Below, piece after piece: positions 17,057 to 25,409 of a stretch of 64,000 nt of DNA; the stretch's first letter is position 1, and the number at the start of each line of letters is the position of its first letter. Origin of the DNA: Marivita lacus (GTDB lineage Bacteria > Pseudomonadota > Alphaproteobacteria > Rhodobacterales > Rhodobacteraceae). A program made the position numbers and the translations under genes. The notes below the pieces were generated by a model. It saw only the letters and a list, made by a program, of their open reading frames with translations, did not search any database and had not been told where the DNA came from. The stretch spans positions 62,001-126,000 of the forward strand of contig NZ_BMFC01000005.1 of the NCBI RefSeq assembly GCF_014637725.1, in the 5' to 3' direction.

Positions 17057-18439
17057 GTGCTGAATTCGCTGTCCGGCCGTTTCCTGATCCTGACCATCAT
17101 CTTCGTGATGCTGGCGGAAGTGATGATCTTTGTGCCGTCGGTCGCACGGTACCGCGAGGACTTTCTACTCAACCGGCTGGAGCGGGCGCAGATCGCGTCG
17201 CTGGCACTTTTGGCGGATGACATGATCGACACCGAGCTCGAGGCAGAGCTGTTGCTGAACGCGGGTGTCTTCAACGTGGTGCTGCGCCGTGACGAGTTGC
17301 GGCAACTCGTGCTGTCCTCCCCCATGCCAAGTGAGGTGGCCCAGACCTTCGATCTGCGCGAGGCGACAGCGCTCACCCTGATCAAGGACGCGATGGCGCG
17401 GCTGATCAACCCCGAGGACGAGACGATCCGCGTGATCGGCAACCCGTTCCGCGACGGCGGTCTGCTGATCGAGATCACGCTGGATACCCGCGAGTTGCGC
17501 ATGGCGATGATTGATTACGGCTTGCGCATCCTCGTGCTCTCGGCGGTGATCTCGATTGTGACCGCCAGCCTTCTGTTCCTTGCGGTCAGGGTCTTGCTGG
17601 TCAAGCCGATCAAGGGTGTCGTGGGGCATATGCAAAGCTATGCCAAGGCTCCCGAGGACGCGCGGCGGATCATCCAGCCCTCGGCCCGCGTGACCGAATT
17701 GCGCGATGCCGAAAAGGCGTTGCAATCGCTGCAGACCCAACTGACCCAGGCGCTCAAGCAAAAGGAACGGCTGGCGCAGTTGGGCGGCGCCGTGGCCCGT
17801 GTGAGCCACGATCTGCGCAACATCCTGACCTCGGCGCAGCTGTTCACAGATCGCATCGAGATGAGCGAAGACCCGGCGGTCAAGCGGATGGCCCCCAAGC
17901 TGGTCAACTCGATCACCCGTGCCGTTTCGCTTTGTGAAAGCACGCTGGCGTTCGGGCGCGCCGAAGAGCCCGCGCCGACGCTGACGCTGTTCAACCTCGC
18001 GCAACTGGTTTCGGACGTGCTGGACAGCGAACGTCTGGCCATCGGCGATTTCGACCTGAGCCTGAGCGTGGATGTGCCCGGCAACCTGATGGTGCGCGCC
18101 GATCCCGAACAGCTCTACCGCGTGGTATCGAACCTGGTGCGCAATGCCCGGCAGGCGATCACCGGCACCGGGCAACCGGGCGAGATCAATGTTGCAGCCA
18201 AGATCTGCGATGAAGCGTGGTGTATCGACATCACCGATACCGGGCCCGGTTTGCCCCCCAAAGCGGTCGAACACCTGTTCCAGCCGTTTCAGGGCGGCGC
18301 GCGCAAGGGTGGATCGGGGCTTGGGCTGGCCATCGCCGAGGAACTGGTGCGCGGCCATGGCGGAACCCTCACGCTGGTCAATACCGACGAGACAGGTACA
18401 GCGTTCCGCATCCGGCTGCCTATGGGTGGTCTGGGTTAG
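17057..18439 (+). CDS. orphan membrane sensor histidine kinase
   Basis: 460 residues, GTG start at 17057 behind GGGAGA. Two membrane helices (about 9-28 and 157-178) enclose a ~125-residue periplasmic sensor region; a short linker follows, then the H-box RVSHDLRNILTSAQ (phospho-accepting H251), N-box YRVVSNLVRNARQAI, G1 DITDTGPGLP and G2 GGSGLGLAIAEELV. No response regulator lies next to it, so the partner is elsewhere. It is the third gene of a plus-strand run with the TVP38 and disulfide oxidoreductase genes (24-base gap), suggesting a shared envelope or redox signal, which is inference. Confidence 0.92.
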   Translation: MLNSLSGRFLILTIIFVMLAEVMIFVPSVARYREDFLLNRLERAQIASLALLADDMIDTELEAELLLNAGVFNVVLRRDELRQLVLSSPMPSEVAQTFDLREATALTLIKDAMARLINPEDETIRVIGNPFRDGGLLIEITLDTRELRMAMIDYGLRILVLSAVISIVTASLLFLAVRVLLVKPIKGVVGHMQSYAKAPEDARRIIQPSARVTELRDAEKALQSLQTQLTQALKQKERLAQLGGAVARVSHDLRNILTSAQLFTDRIEMSEDPAVKRMAPKLVNSITRAVSLCESTLAFGRAEEPAPTLTLFNLAQLVSDVLDSERLAIGDFDLSLSVDVPGNLMVRADPEQLYRVVSNLVRNARQAITGTGQPGEINVAAKICDEAWCIDITDTGPGLPPKAVEHLFQPFQGGARKGGSGLGLAIAEELVRGHGGTLTLVNTDETGTAFRIRLPMGGLG

Positions 18440-18530
18440 AGGGCCGGAGACAGGCCCGCCGACAAGGCGCGAAACTTTCTTGGAATTTGCGCTTGCATCG
18501 CCCCTGCGCTGGGTCTATCCCACGCCTCGT

Positions 18531-18607
18531 GGACCGATAGCTCAGCTGGATAGAGTACTTGACTACGAATCAAGGGGTCGGGGGTTCGAATCCTCCTCGG
18601 TCCGCCA
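18531..18607 (+). tRNA. tRNA-Arg (anticodon ACG)
   Basis: 77 bases including an encoded 3' CCA. Acceptor stem GGACCGA/TCGGTCC, D-arm with AGCTCAGCTGGATAGAGT, anticodon stem CTTGA/TCAAG with loop CTACGAA and anticodon ACG at 18565..18567, T-arm with GGGTTCGAATCC. A34 is expected to be modified to inosine to read CGU, CGC and CGA. Confidence 0.98.
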
Positions 18608-18719
18608 CTTCCCCCTCGAAATAGCGTTTCAAGGTTACGTCAAAGTTACACGGCACGCGCTTCGTGCCTGTGTCACTCGGTAACCGCAACGCCCCGCGCC
18701 GACGATCTGACCGCTATGG

Positions 18720-19958
18720 TCAGGCCGCGTTTCGGGGTTTGGCAAAGCTTGGGGACTGGACGATACCCGCGTCGAACAATTGCGCGATCTCTGTGCTGGA
18801 ACAGCCCGCAACATTCGACAGGATCTCTTCGGTGTGCTGCCCCAAGGTCGGGGCCGGGCGTGCGTCAACGCGCTCTGCTGCTCCGAAAGATGCCGGATGG
18901 GACGGCACGCTGAAGCGTCCGATCCCCGGCTGCATGACCTCGGAGAAAATCGGGTTTTCGGTGCTCAGGTCCGGGTCCAGTTCAACCGCTTCACGCACGC
19001 TGCGGAACTCCGACCATGTGAGGCCTGCATCGTTGAACGCGGCCTCGAAATCGGGAACGCGGCGTTGGGCGAACCATGGCTTCAGGATCGCGGTGATGTC
19101 GTCGCGGAACCGCCAGCGGTTGCCTTCCTCGGCAAGTGACACGCCGAGTCGCTGTTCCAGCGCAGTCATCGCCTCGACCGTGCCTGTCGCCTTGCAGATG
19201 CCGCGCCATTGGCGGTCGGTCAGGCCGATCACCATCACGCGGCGGCCATCGGCGCAGACGAAATCCTGACCATAGGCACCGTAGAGCGCGTTGCCGGATT
19301 TGCCGCGATTCTCGGTGTTCAGGGTCACGTCGCCGATCATCCCAAGATGGCCCAGCGTGGCGGCGGCCACGTCCTTGAGGGCGATCTCGACCTCTTGCCC
19401 GCCATGCCCACGCAGCCGGTGACGTTCGGCAGCCAGAAGCGCCGACACACACATGTTTCCCGCGATCAGATCCCAGGCAGGAAGCGCATGCGCCACAGGT
19501 GCGTCGCTGTCCGCAGGGCCGGTCATGTGCGGGATGCCCAAAGCGGGATTGACCGTGTAATCCACCTGCGGTCGCCCGTGCCGGTCGCCAGTGAGCGTGA
19601 CCATGACAAGATCCGGGCGATGCTGGCTGAGGGTTTCGTGATCCATCCAGCCGCGCACCCGCAGGTTCGTCAGGAAGAGACCTGCATCTTCGCCCGGCGC
19701 GGTGATGATCCGTGTGATCAATTCGCGCCCCTGCGGGGATTTCATGTCCAGGGCAATGGATTTCTTGCCCTTGTTCATGCCCGCCCAGAACAGGCTTTCG
19801 CCATTCGGCGCCAGCGGCCAGCGCCCGGCATCCAGCCCGCCGCCAAGACGGTCAAAGCGGATCACCTCGGCCCCCATCTGCGCCAGCGTCATGCCCGCAA
19901 GGGGTACGGCGACAAACGCCGAGCCTTCGACAACGCGCATTCCCTTGAGCACGCTCAT
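18720..19958 (-). CDS. family III (CaiB/BaiF) CoA-transferase, mct-like
   Basis: 412 residues. The family III fold is shown by the N-terminal VEGSAFVAVPLAGMTLAQMGAEVIRFD block, the NKGKKSIALDMKSPQGREL block and the VDYTVNPALGIPHMTGP block carrying the catalytic aspartate. The ATG at 19958 shares one base with the upstream stop (TGATG). Members move CoA between carboxylic acids; the Mct subgroup instead moves CoA within mesaconyl-CoA. Coupling to a FAS1-like MaoC hydratase supports a C4/C5 dicarboxyl-CoA substrate (mesaconate, itaconate or similar), but the substrate is inferred from context only. Confidence 0.85.
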   Translation of the reverse strand: MSVLKGMRVVEGSAFVAVPLAGMTLAQMGAEVIRFDRLGGGLDAGRWPLAPNGESLFWAGMNKGKKSIALDMKSPQGRELITRIITAPGEDAGLFLTNLRVRGWMDHETLSQHRPDLVMVTLTGDRHGRPQVDYTVNPALGIPHMTGPADSDAPVAHALPAWDLIAGNMCVSALLAAERHRLRGHGGQEVEIALKDVAAATLGHLGMIGDVTLNTENRGKSGNALYGAYGQDFVCADGRRVMVIGLTDRQWRGICKATGTVEAMTALEQRLGVSLAEEGNRWRFRDDITAILKPWFAQRRVPDFEAAFNDAGLTWSEFRSVREAVELDPDLSTENPIFSEVMQPGIGRFSVPSHPASFGAAERVDARPAPTLGQHTEEILSNVAGCSSTEIAQLFDAGIVQSPSFAKPRNAA

Positions 19959-20791
19959 CACGCGTCCGCCCAGATGGCCGTGGCCTGCATGCATTGATGC
20001 CCGTCCTGCCCGGTCCAGAGGCTCAGCACCGCATCCTCGGCGGCAAAGGCGATCTCGCAGGGCGCGCCCGCGAACATCGGATGAACGCCGCGGAAATCGA
20101 AATACTTGGGTGTCCGTCCGCGTTCGCGAACGGCGGCGCGCATCAGCAGCGTGGCCTGCAAAGGGCCGTGCACGACAAGGCCGGGATATTTCTCGACTTC
20201 CCTGGTATAGGGCAGGTCGTAATGGATGCGGTGCGCGTTGAAGGTCACGGCGGAATAGCGGAACAGCAGTGCCTCGGTCGTGTCGATCTGTTCCACCGCC
20301 TGCGCCGGCAGCGGCTTTTTGCTGGGCGGCGTGTAGGTTTTGGGGATTTCGAGATAGACGATGTCCTGCCGCTCTTCGATGGCCAGTCCTGCGGGACCGT
20401 AGATCGCGTGATCGACCGTCACGAACACCATGGGGCCGCTGGAGCCATCTTTCTCGGTCACCGACCGGATTGACGACCGGCGTTCAAGCGGGTCGCCGAT
20501 CTTCAATGCGGGTCCGTAGAACTTGAGAGCACCGCCCGCCCACATGCGCCGATCCAGCCGAACCGGAGGCAAAAGATCGGTTTCGCGCGGGTGCCCGTCT
20601 TTGCCCAGCTTGTCGTTCGGGGTGGAGAGCGGGAAGGCGCACCAGTGCCAGAGCGGCGGCAGGGGATCGCCATGTCCGGGCATCTTGCCCAAGCCGACAG
20701 TGGCATGAAGCTGCCGAGCCAGTTCCGGTGTCACACACCCGACGTCACGGGTGACACGCCCGGTCCAGGCATCGAGATTGAGCATGTCCAT
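19958..20791 (-). CDS. FAS1-like/MaoC hot-dog hydratase, meh-like
   Basis: 277 residues from the ATG at 20791, which is preceded by GGGAGGAAG; upstream in-frame codons run into the AT-rich promoter. The first half is a FAS1-like dehydratase N-terminal domain (LPPLWHWCAFPLSTP, RMWAGGALKFYGPALKIGD), the second a MaoC hot-dog domain with RYSAVTFNAHRIHYDLPYTREVEKYPGLVVHGPL, where the D-x-N/H-type hydratase pattern sits. This layout is that of mesaconyl-C4-CoA hydratase (Meh) and itaconyl-CoA hydratase relatives. It is first in a two-gene operon with the CoA-transferase. Confidence 0.85.
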   Translation of the reverse strand: MDMLNLDAWTGRVTRDVGCVTPELARQLHATVGLGKMPGHGDPLPPLWHWCAFPLSTPNDKLGKDGHPRETDLLPPVRLDRRMWAGGALKFYGPALKIGDPLERRSSIRSVTEKDGSSGPMVFVTVDHAIYGPAGLAIEERQDIVYLEIPKTYTPPSKKPLPAQAVEQIDTTEALLFRYSAVTFNAHRIHYDLPYTREVEKYPGLVVHGPLQATLLMRAAVRERGRTPKYFDFRGVHPMFAGAPCEIAFAAEDAVLSLWTGQDGHQCMQATAIWADA

Positions 20792-21118
20792 GGTCTTCCT
20801 CCCCAGAGAGCATTTTTTCTGAATACCCAAAATCTCTAAAAAATCAAATGATTTTAAATACTTATGGGAATACCACGGTATACCGAACCGTGCCTTTCGC
20901 GGGTGCGGCATTTGACTGCAAAGGATATTCCGGGCTTTTCTGCACGTGCAGCGTATTGCAAAATTTCGTCGGTTAGCCCGCCTGACGACACCGACAGGGG
21001 CGGTTCGCCGCAGTACAACACCGCTTTATTGTTGCCCTCTGTCAGGATAACCTCGGTGAATGAACACAAGCCGGATCGTTGGAGACCCATCGCGCAGGCA
21101 TCTTGCGAAGGCACCGAC
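20792..21118. promoter_or_regulatory. AT-rich divergent promoter region with inverted repeats
   Basis: 327 bases between the hydratase gene and mlaE. It is much more AT-rich than its surroundings. It contains a perfect inverted repeat AAATCA-AA-TGATTT (20841..20854) and CACGGT-N7-ACCGTG (20874..20892), both well placed to act as operators for the hydratase/CoA-transferase operon. No gene is seen. Confidence 0.5.
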
Positions 21119-22246
21119 ATGAGCGGTGAGGATGCAACCGAGTTTTCCCTAGAGCCTGCGGATGACGGTGGCACGGTTCATCTGTTTGGGGCGTTGACGG
21201 TCCGGACAGTGACTGCCGCGCGGGAGAAGTTGCAGGCGCTCGATCCGGAGACCGTCACATGTATCGACCTGTCATCTCTGACGCGGCTCGACACGGCAGG
21301 GGCCTGGGCGCTTGTCACGCTGAAACCCGGCGATGGGTCGGAGCGCGGTTTCGAGATCACCGGGGCGAGCGACAAGGCCCAAAGCCTGCTGCGCTCTGTC
21401 GAAAAGGCGCTGCCGGAACCGGAAACGCCGCCGCCCCAAGACACCTCGCTCGTTGCCTGGCTCGAACGGTTCGGGCGCAAGGTCCATGCCGGAGGGCTAT
21501 TCCTTCAGGCTTTGACCGGGTTCCTCGGTATCTTCCTGCACCGGTTTGCGCGCTCGCTGCTGCATCCGAGCAAATTCCGCCTGACTTCGCTTGTGCATCA
21601 CTGCGAAGAGGTCGGCTACAAGGCAGTGCCGATTGTCGCGCTCATGTCCTTCCTGATCGGCGTTGTCCTTGCCTTTCAGGGCGCGACGCAGCTGAGGCAG
21701 TTCGGGGCCGAGGTGTTTGTCGTCGACCTGATCGCCATTTCCATCCTGCGGGAACTGGGCATCCTGCTGACCGCGATCATCGTCGCGGGGCGCACGGCAT
21801 CGGCCTTTACCGCCGCCATCGGGTCGATGAAGATGCGCGAGGAAATCGACGCGATGCGGACGCTCGGGCTCGATCCCGGGTTAAACCTGTTTGTGCCGCG
21901 CATCCTCGCGCTGCTGATCATGCTGCCCATTCTTGGATTGATCGCCAATGTCGCGGGCCTGTTCGGGGGGGCGCTGATGGCGTGGATCGACCTCGACATC
22001 TCGCCCGCGATGTTCATGACGCGTCTGATCGAGGGCACCTCGGTCGATCACGTCTTTGTCGGCCTCGTCAAGGCGCCGGTCTTTGCGCTGATCATCGGCG
22101 TCGTCGGCTGCCATGCCGGGATGCAGGTGCAGGGCAATGCAGAGTCGCTGGGGCGCATGACGTCGAACGCGGTGGTGACGGCGATATTCGCAGTGATCGT
22201 GGCGGATGCCGTGTTCTCGATCTTCTTTGCGCGGATCGGCATATGA
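21119..22246 (+). CDS. mlaE: MlaE-family lipid ABC transporter permease with N-terminal STAS domain
   Basis: 375 residues from the ATG at 21119. Residues ~10-95 form a STAS-like domain (VHLFGALTVRTVTAAREKL, then CIDLSSLTRLDTAGAWALVTL), equivalent to MlaB but fused. Residues ~125-375 are the MlaE permease, with VGYKAVPIVALMSFLIGVVLAFQGA, the conserved RELGILLTAIIVAGRTASAFTA and EEIDAMRTLGLDP. It is the inner-membrane channel of the retrograde phospholipid transport (Mla) type complex. It overlaps the ATPase start as ATGA. No mlaC-like gene follows. Confidence 0.94.
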   Translation: MSGEDATEFSLEPADDGGTVHLFGALTVRTVTAAREKLQALDPETVTCIDLSSLTRLDTAGAWALVTLKPGDGSERGFEITGASDKAQSLLRSVEKALPEPETPPPQDTSLVAWLERFGRKVHAGGLFLQALTGFLGIFLHRFARSLLHPSKFRLTSLVHHCEEVGYKAVPIVALMSFLIGVVLAFQGATQLRQFGAEVFVVDLIAISILRELGILLTAIIVAGRTASAFTAAIGSMKMREEIDAMRTLGLDPGLNLFVPRILALLIMLPILGLIANVAGLFGGALMAWIDLDISPAMFMTRLIEGTSVDHVFVGLVKAPVFALIIGVVGCHAGMQVQGNAESLGRMTSNAVVTAIFAVIVADAVFSIFFARIGI

Positions 22247-23040
22247 CAGACCGCGAAATCGTCATCCGGTTGCGCGGCATTCGCAACCAGTTCGGAAGCC
22301 AGGTGGTCCATGATGACCTGGACCTCGACGTGTATCGCGGCGAAATCCTCGGCGTCGTCGGCGGATCCGGCAGCGGCAAATCCGTCTTGCTGCGCACCAT
22401 TGTCGGGTTGCAGACACCGAACGAAGGTTCGGTCGAGGTGCTGGACACCGACCTGCTGTCAGCAGACGACGACACACGCCAGACGCTGGAGAACCGCTGG
22501 GGCGTCATGTTCCAGGACGGTGCGCTCTTCTCGTCGCTGACCGTCCGAGAGAATGTCGAGGTGCCGATGCGCGGGATCAAGGGGCTCGACCCCCAGATCC
22601 GCCGCGATCTGGCCGACCTCAAGATCTCGATGGTCGGGTTGCAATACAGTGCAGGAGACAAGTATCCGTCCGAACTGTCCGGCGGGATGCGCAAACGGGC
22701 AGGTCTGGCACGGGCGCTGGCGCTTGACCCCGACATCGTGTTTCTGGATGAACCGACCGCCGGCCTTGATCCGATCGGAGCGACGGGTTTTGACGAGTTG
22801 ATCCGCAACCTGAGCCAATCCATGGGCCTGACCGTGTTCCTCGTGACGCATGATCTGGACACGTTGCACGCGACCTGTGACAGAATCGCGGTTCTTGCGG
22901 AACGAAAAGTGCTGGTGACCGGTACCATGAAGGATATGCTTGAGGTCGATCATCCTTGGGTGCACGAGTATTTCCACGGGCCCCGCGCCCGCGCTGCTGC
23001 ATCCGAAGGATCGGCCAAAGCCGACCGGAAAGGCGACTGA
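22243..23040 (+). CDS. mlaF: MlaF-type lipid ABC transporter ATPase
   Basis: 265 residues. Walker A GGSGSGKS, signature LSGGMRKRAGLARAL, Walker B PDIVFLDEPTAGLDP and switch histidine in VTHDLDTL are intact. The LSGGM form and the GLDPIGA sequence are typical of Mla/Ttg2A ATPases. The ATG at 22243 overlaps the mlaE stop. It powers lipid movement through the MlaE permease. Confidence 0.95.
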   Translation: MTDREIVIRLRGIRNQFGSQVVHDDLDLDVYRGEILGVVGGSGSGKSVLLRTIVGLQTPNEGSVEVLDTDLLSADDDTRQTLENRWGVMFQDGALFSSLTVRENVEVPMRGIKGLDPQIRRDLADLKISMVGLQYSAGDKYPSELSGGMRKRAGLARALALDPDIVFLDEPTAGLDPIGATGFDELIRNLSQSMGLTVFLVTHDLDTLHATCDRIAVLAERKVLVTGTMKDMLEVDHPWVHEYFHGPRARAAASEGSAKADRKGD

Positions 23041-23041
23041 C

Positions 23042-24781
23042 TTGGAAACCAAGGCGAAATTTGTCCTGATCGGCGCGTTCACCCTGGCGGGGCTGCTGGG
23101 CATCCTCGGGTTTTTCCTGTGGTTCGCGCAGGTCGAGCTGGACCGCCAGTTCGACTACTACGACATCCGTTTCTCGTCCGTGGCGGGTCTGGGTGACGCA
23201 TCCGATGTGCGCTTCAGCGGTTTGCCGGTGGGGCAGGTCGTCGACGTCCGGCTGTCACCCGACCGCGACGGCTCCATACTTGTCCGTGTCGAGGTCGATG
23301 CGACAACGCCGGTGCGCACCGACAGTGTCGCCACGATCGAACCGCAGGGCGTGACCGGGGTGTCCTTCGTGAACATCGGTCCAGGAACACCGAGCGCCGA
23401 CCTGCTGCAGTCAACCGCAGAGACTCAGGTGCCCGAGATCCCGGCGGGCCGTTCCACCCTCCAGAGCCTGACCGAAGACGCACCCCGCCTGTTGGAAGAG
23501 GCGCTGCAGCTTGTTTCCGATCTGGGCCAGCTCCTTGGGACGGAAAACCGCGAGCGGATCACCAGCATCATCGCCAATGTCGAAGCGGCCTCCGCCGATT
23601 TCACCGCGACGCTCGAAGGCTTCTCCAACGTGTCCGCCACGGTCGACGACTTTGCTGCACAGATCAACAGGTTCAACGAAACGCTGAACACTCTGACCGG
23701 CGATCTGACGAATGTGCTTCAAACCGCGGACACCACACTGGCTTCCATTGGGGAACTGTCGGAACAGGGCAAAACCGTTCTCGACAGCGGCACGCAGACC
23801 CTCGACAGCGCCCGATCCGCGATTGCACGGACCGAAGACTACGTGGCAACCGAACTCAGCCAGACCACCGCCGAATTGCGGGCCACGGCAACCGTCCTTC
23901 AGGACGAGGTCAGTACGCTGGCCAATGACGCCCGCGCGCTGATGGCGACCTTGAACACCACCGGCGAAACCGCAACCGCACGGCTGCAACAGGCGCAGTC
24001 GACGCTGGAGGCGACCGACGCGCTGATTGCGCAGCTTGACGGAACGGCCGTGGCGTTGGGCGAAACCGCCGGCACGATCGACACGCTGATCCGCGACGAA
24101 GGCACGCCTCTGTTGGCCGAGACCCGCGCGATGGTCGCCGAAGCCGATCAGGCCATCGCCTCCGTCGCCACCATCGCCAACGAGGATCTGCCGGTGATCA
24201 TCGCCGACATCCGCCAGACCGCCGAGACCTTTCGCACGGTTGCGACCGAAGTGGGCGGCAACCTGACCGCGTCCAGCCAGTCCGCCGAAGCGGTGCTTGA
24301 AACCGCGCGCGTGACGCTCGAGGATGCGCGGGTGACCTTTTCAAACGCCAATGAAACCCTGAGCGCCATCAATGGCGCGCTGGACACCGGGGATCGCGCG
24401 CTGGGCGCGGCAGAGCGGGCTTTCACGGGCGCGGACCGCGTGATCAACGAGGATCTGGACGGGATCATCTCGGGGCTGGAGCAAACGCTGGCCAGCCTAG
24501 ATGGCGCGATTGCGCAGGTGTCCGAGGATCTGCCCGGCATGTCGGATGATCTGCGCGCCGCCAGTCAGGCCGCCTCCGACACCTTCGCCGAGCTGCGCAG
24601 CCTGACCGATGCCGCAGCGCCCTCGATCCGCGAGTTTACAACCACCGCTTTGCCGCTCTATTCGCGGCTGGCACAGGAAAGCCGCGCGCTGATTGGCAAC
24701 CTCGATCGTTTGACCGATCAGATCCAGCGCGACCCGACGCGGTTCTTCCTTGACCAAGAAACACCGGAGTTCAGACGATGA
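23042..24781 (+). CDS. mlaD: MlaD-family MCE-domain protein with long helical tail
   Basis: 579 residues. The start is taken as TTG at 23042, one base after the mlaF stop, giving METKAKFVLIG; upstream codons lie inside mlaF. One membrane helix spans ~8-28, then an MCE domain (~40-120, FSSVAGLGDASDVRFSGLPVGQVVDVRL). From ~150 to 560 the protein is a long Ala/Thr/Glu-rich helical region with repeated heptad-like LxxT/TLxxA spacing, much longer than the short tail of E. coli MlaD. Such tails in Rhodobacterales homologues may form a periplasmic tunnel as in PqiB/YebT, which is inference. Confidence 0.9.
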   Translation: METKAKFVLIGAFTLAGLLGILGFFLWFAQVELDRQFDYYDIRFSSVAGLGDASDVRFSGLPVGQVVDVRLSPDRDGSILVRVEVDATTPVRTDSVATIEPQGVTGVSFVNIGPGTPSADLLQSTAETQVPEIPAGRSTLQSLTEDAPRLLEEALQLVSDLGQLLGTENRERITSIIANVEAASADFTATLEGFSNVSATVDDFAAQINRFNETLNTLTGDLTNVLQTADTTLASIGELSEQGKTVLDSGTQTLDSARSAIARTEDYVATELSQTTAELRATATVLQDEVSTLANDARALMATLNTTGETATARLQQAQSTLEATDALIAQLDGTAVALGETAGTIDTLIRDEGTPLLAETRAMVAEADQAIASVATIANEDLPVIIADIRQTAETFRTVATEVGGNLTASSQSAEAVLETARVTLEDARVTFSNANETLSAINGALDTGDRALGAAERAFTGADRVINEDLDGIISGLEQTLASLDGAIAQVSEDLPGMSDDLRAASQAASDTFAELRSLTDAAAPSIREFTTTALPLYSRLAQESRALIGNLDRLTDQIQRDPTRFFLDQETPEFRR

Positions 24782-25404
24782 TCACATGGCAGGCTTTGCG
24801 CAGGGCAATGGGGGCAACGGCTTTGGCGCTGCTGTCGGGTTGTGCCGCGATTTCGGCGGTGAGCGATGCCGCCACCCCGCTGGATGTGTTCGAACTGCGC
24901 GCACCGGGTAGCATCCCGGCTCTCGCCGGGCGGGCCAGGGCGCAGGACGTGATCGTCGAAATGCCCACCACCAGCGGGGCCTTGTCCACCGACCGGATCC
25001 TGATCCGCCCCAACCCCGTGCAGGCGCAATACCTGCCCGATGTGCGATGGAGCGAACCGACACCGCAGATGGTGCAGACCCTGATGCTCCGTTCCATCGA
25101 AGCGACGGGCGCGGTGCGCTATGTCGGGCGCACCCCTCTGGGTGCGAGTGGCGATTTTGCCATAGTGACCGAAGTGATCGACTTTCAGGCCGAGGTGACA
25201 CCGGATGGCGAGACCGCAAATGTCCAGATCACGCTGCTGGTCCGGGTCGTGCGCGAACGCGACGCCAGCATCGTCGCCACCCGCAGCTTGACCGGCAGCG
25301 CGGTTGCGCCGTCGACGGAAACACTGACCGTGATCGACGCGTTCAACGCCGCCTCGGATCAGGTTTTTGCCGAGTTCGCGAGCTGGGTCCAAACCGCGCT
25401 CTAG
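24778..25404 (+). CDS. ABC-type transport auxiliary lipoprotein (PqiC/DUF330-like)
   Basis: 208 residues with a lipoprotein signal peptide: basic MITWQALRRA, hydrophobic core, lipobox LLSGC with acylated C22. The body contains DRILIRPNPVQAQYLPDVRWSEPTPQMVQ, a hallmark of the ABC-type transport auxiliary lipoprotein component family. It overlaps mlaD (ATGA, 24778..24781). By analogy with PqiC it is probably an outer-membrane lipoprotein that receives the MCE-protein conduit, completing a four-gene lipid transport operon. Confidence 0.9.
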   Translation: MITWQALRRAMGATALALLSGCAAISAVSDAATPLDVFELRAPGSIPALAGRARAQDVIVEMPTTSGALSTDRILIRPNPVQAQYLPDVRWSEPTPQMVQTLMLRSIEATGAVRYVGRTPLGASGDFAIVTEVIDFQAEVTPDGETANVQITLLVRVVRERDASIVATRSLTGSAVAPSTETLTVIDAFNAASDQVFAEFASWVQTAL

Positions 25405-25409
25405 CGCGG

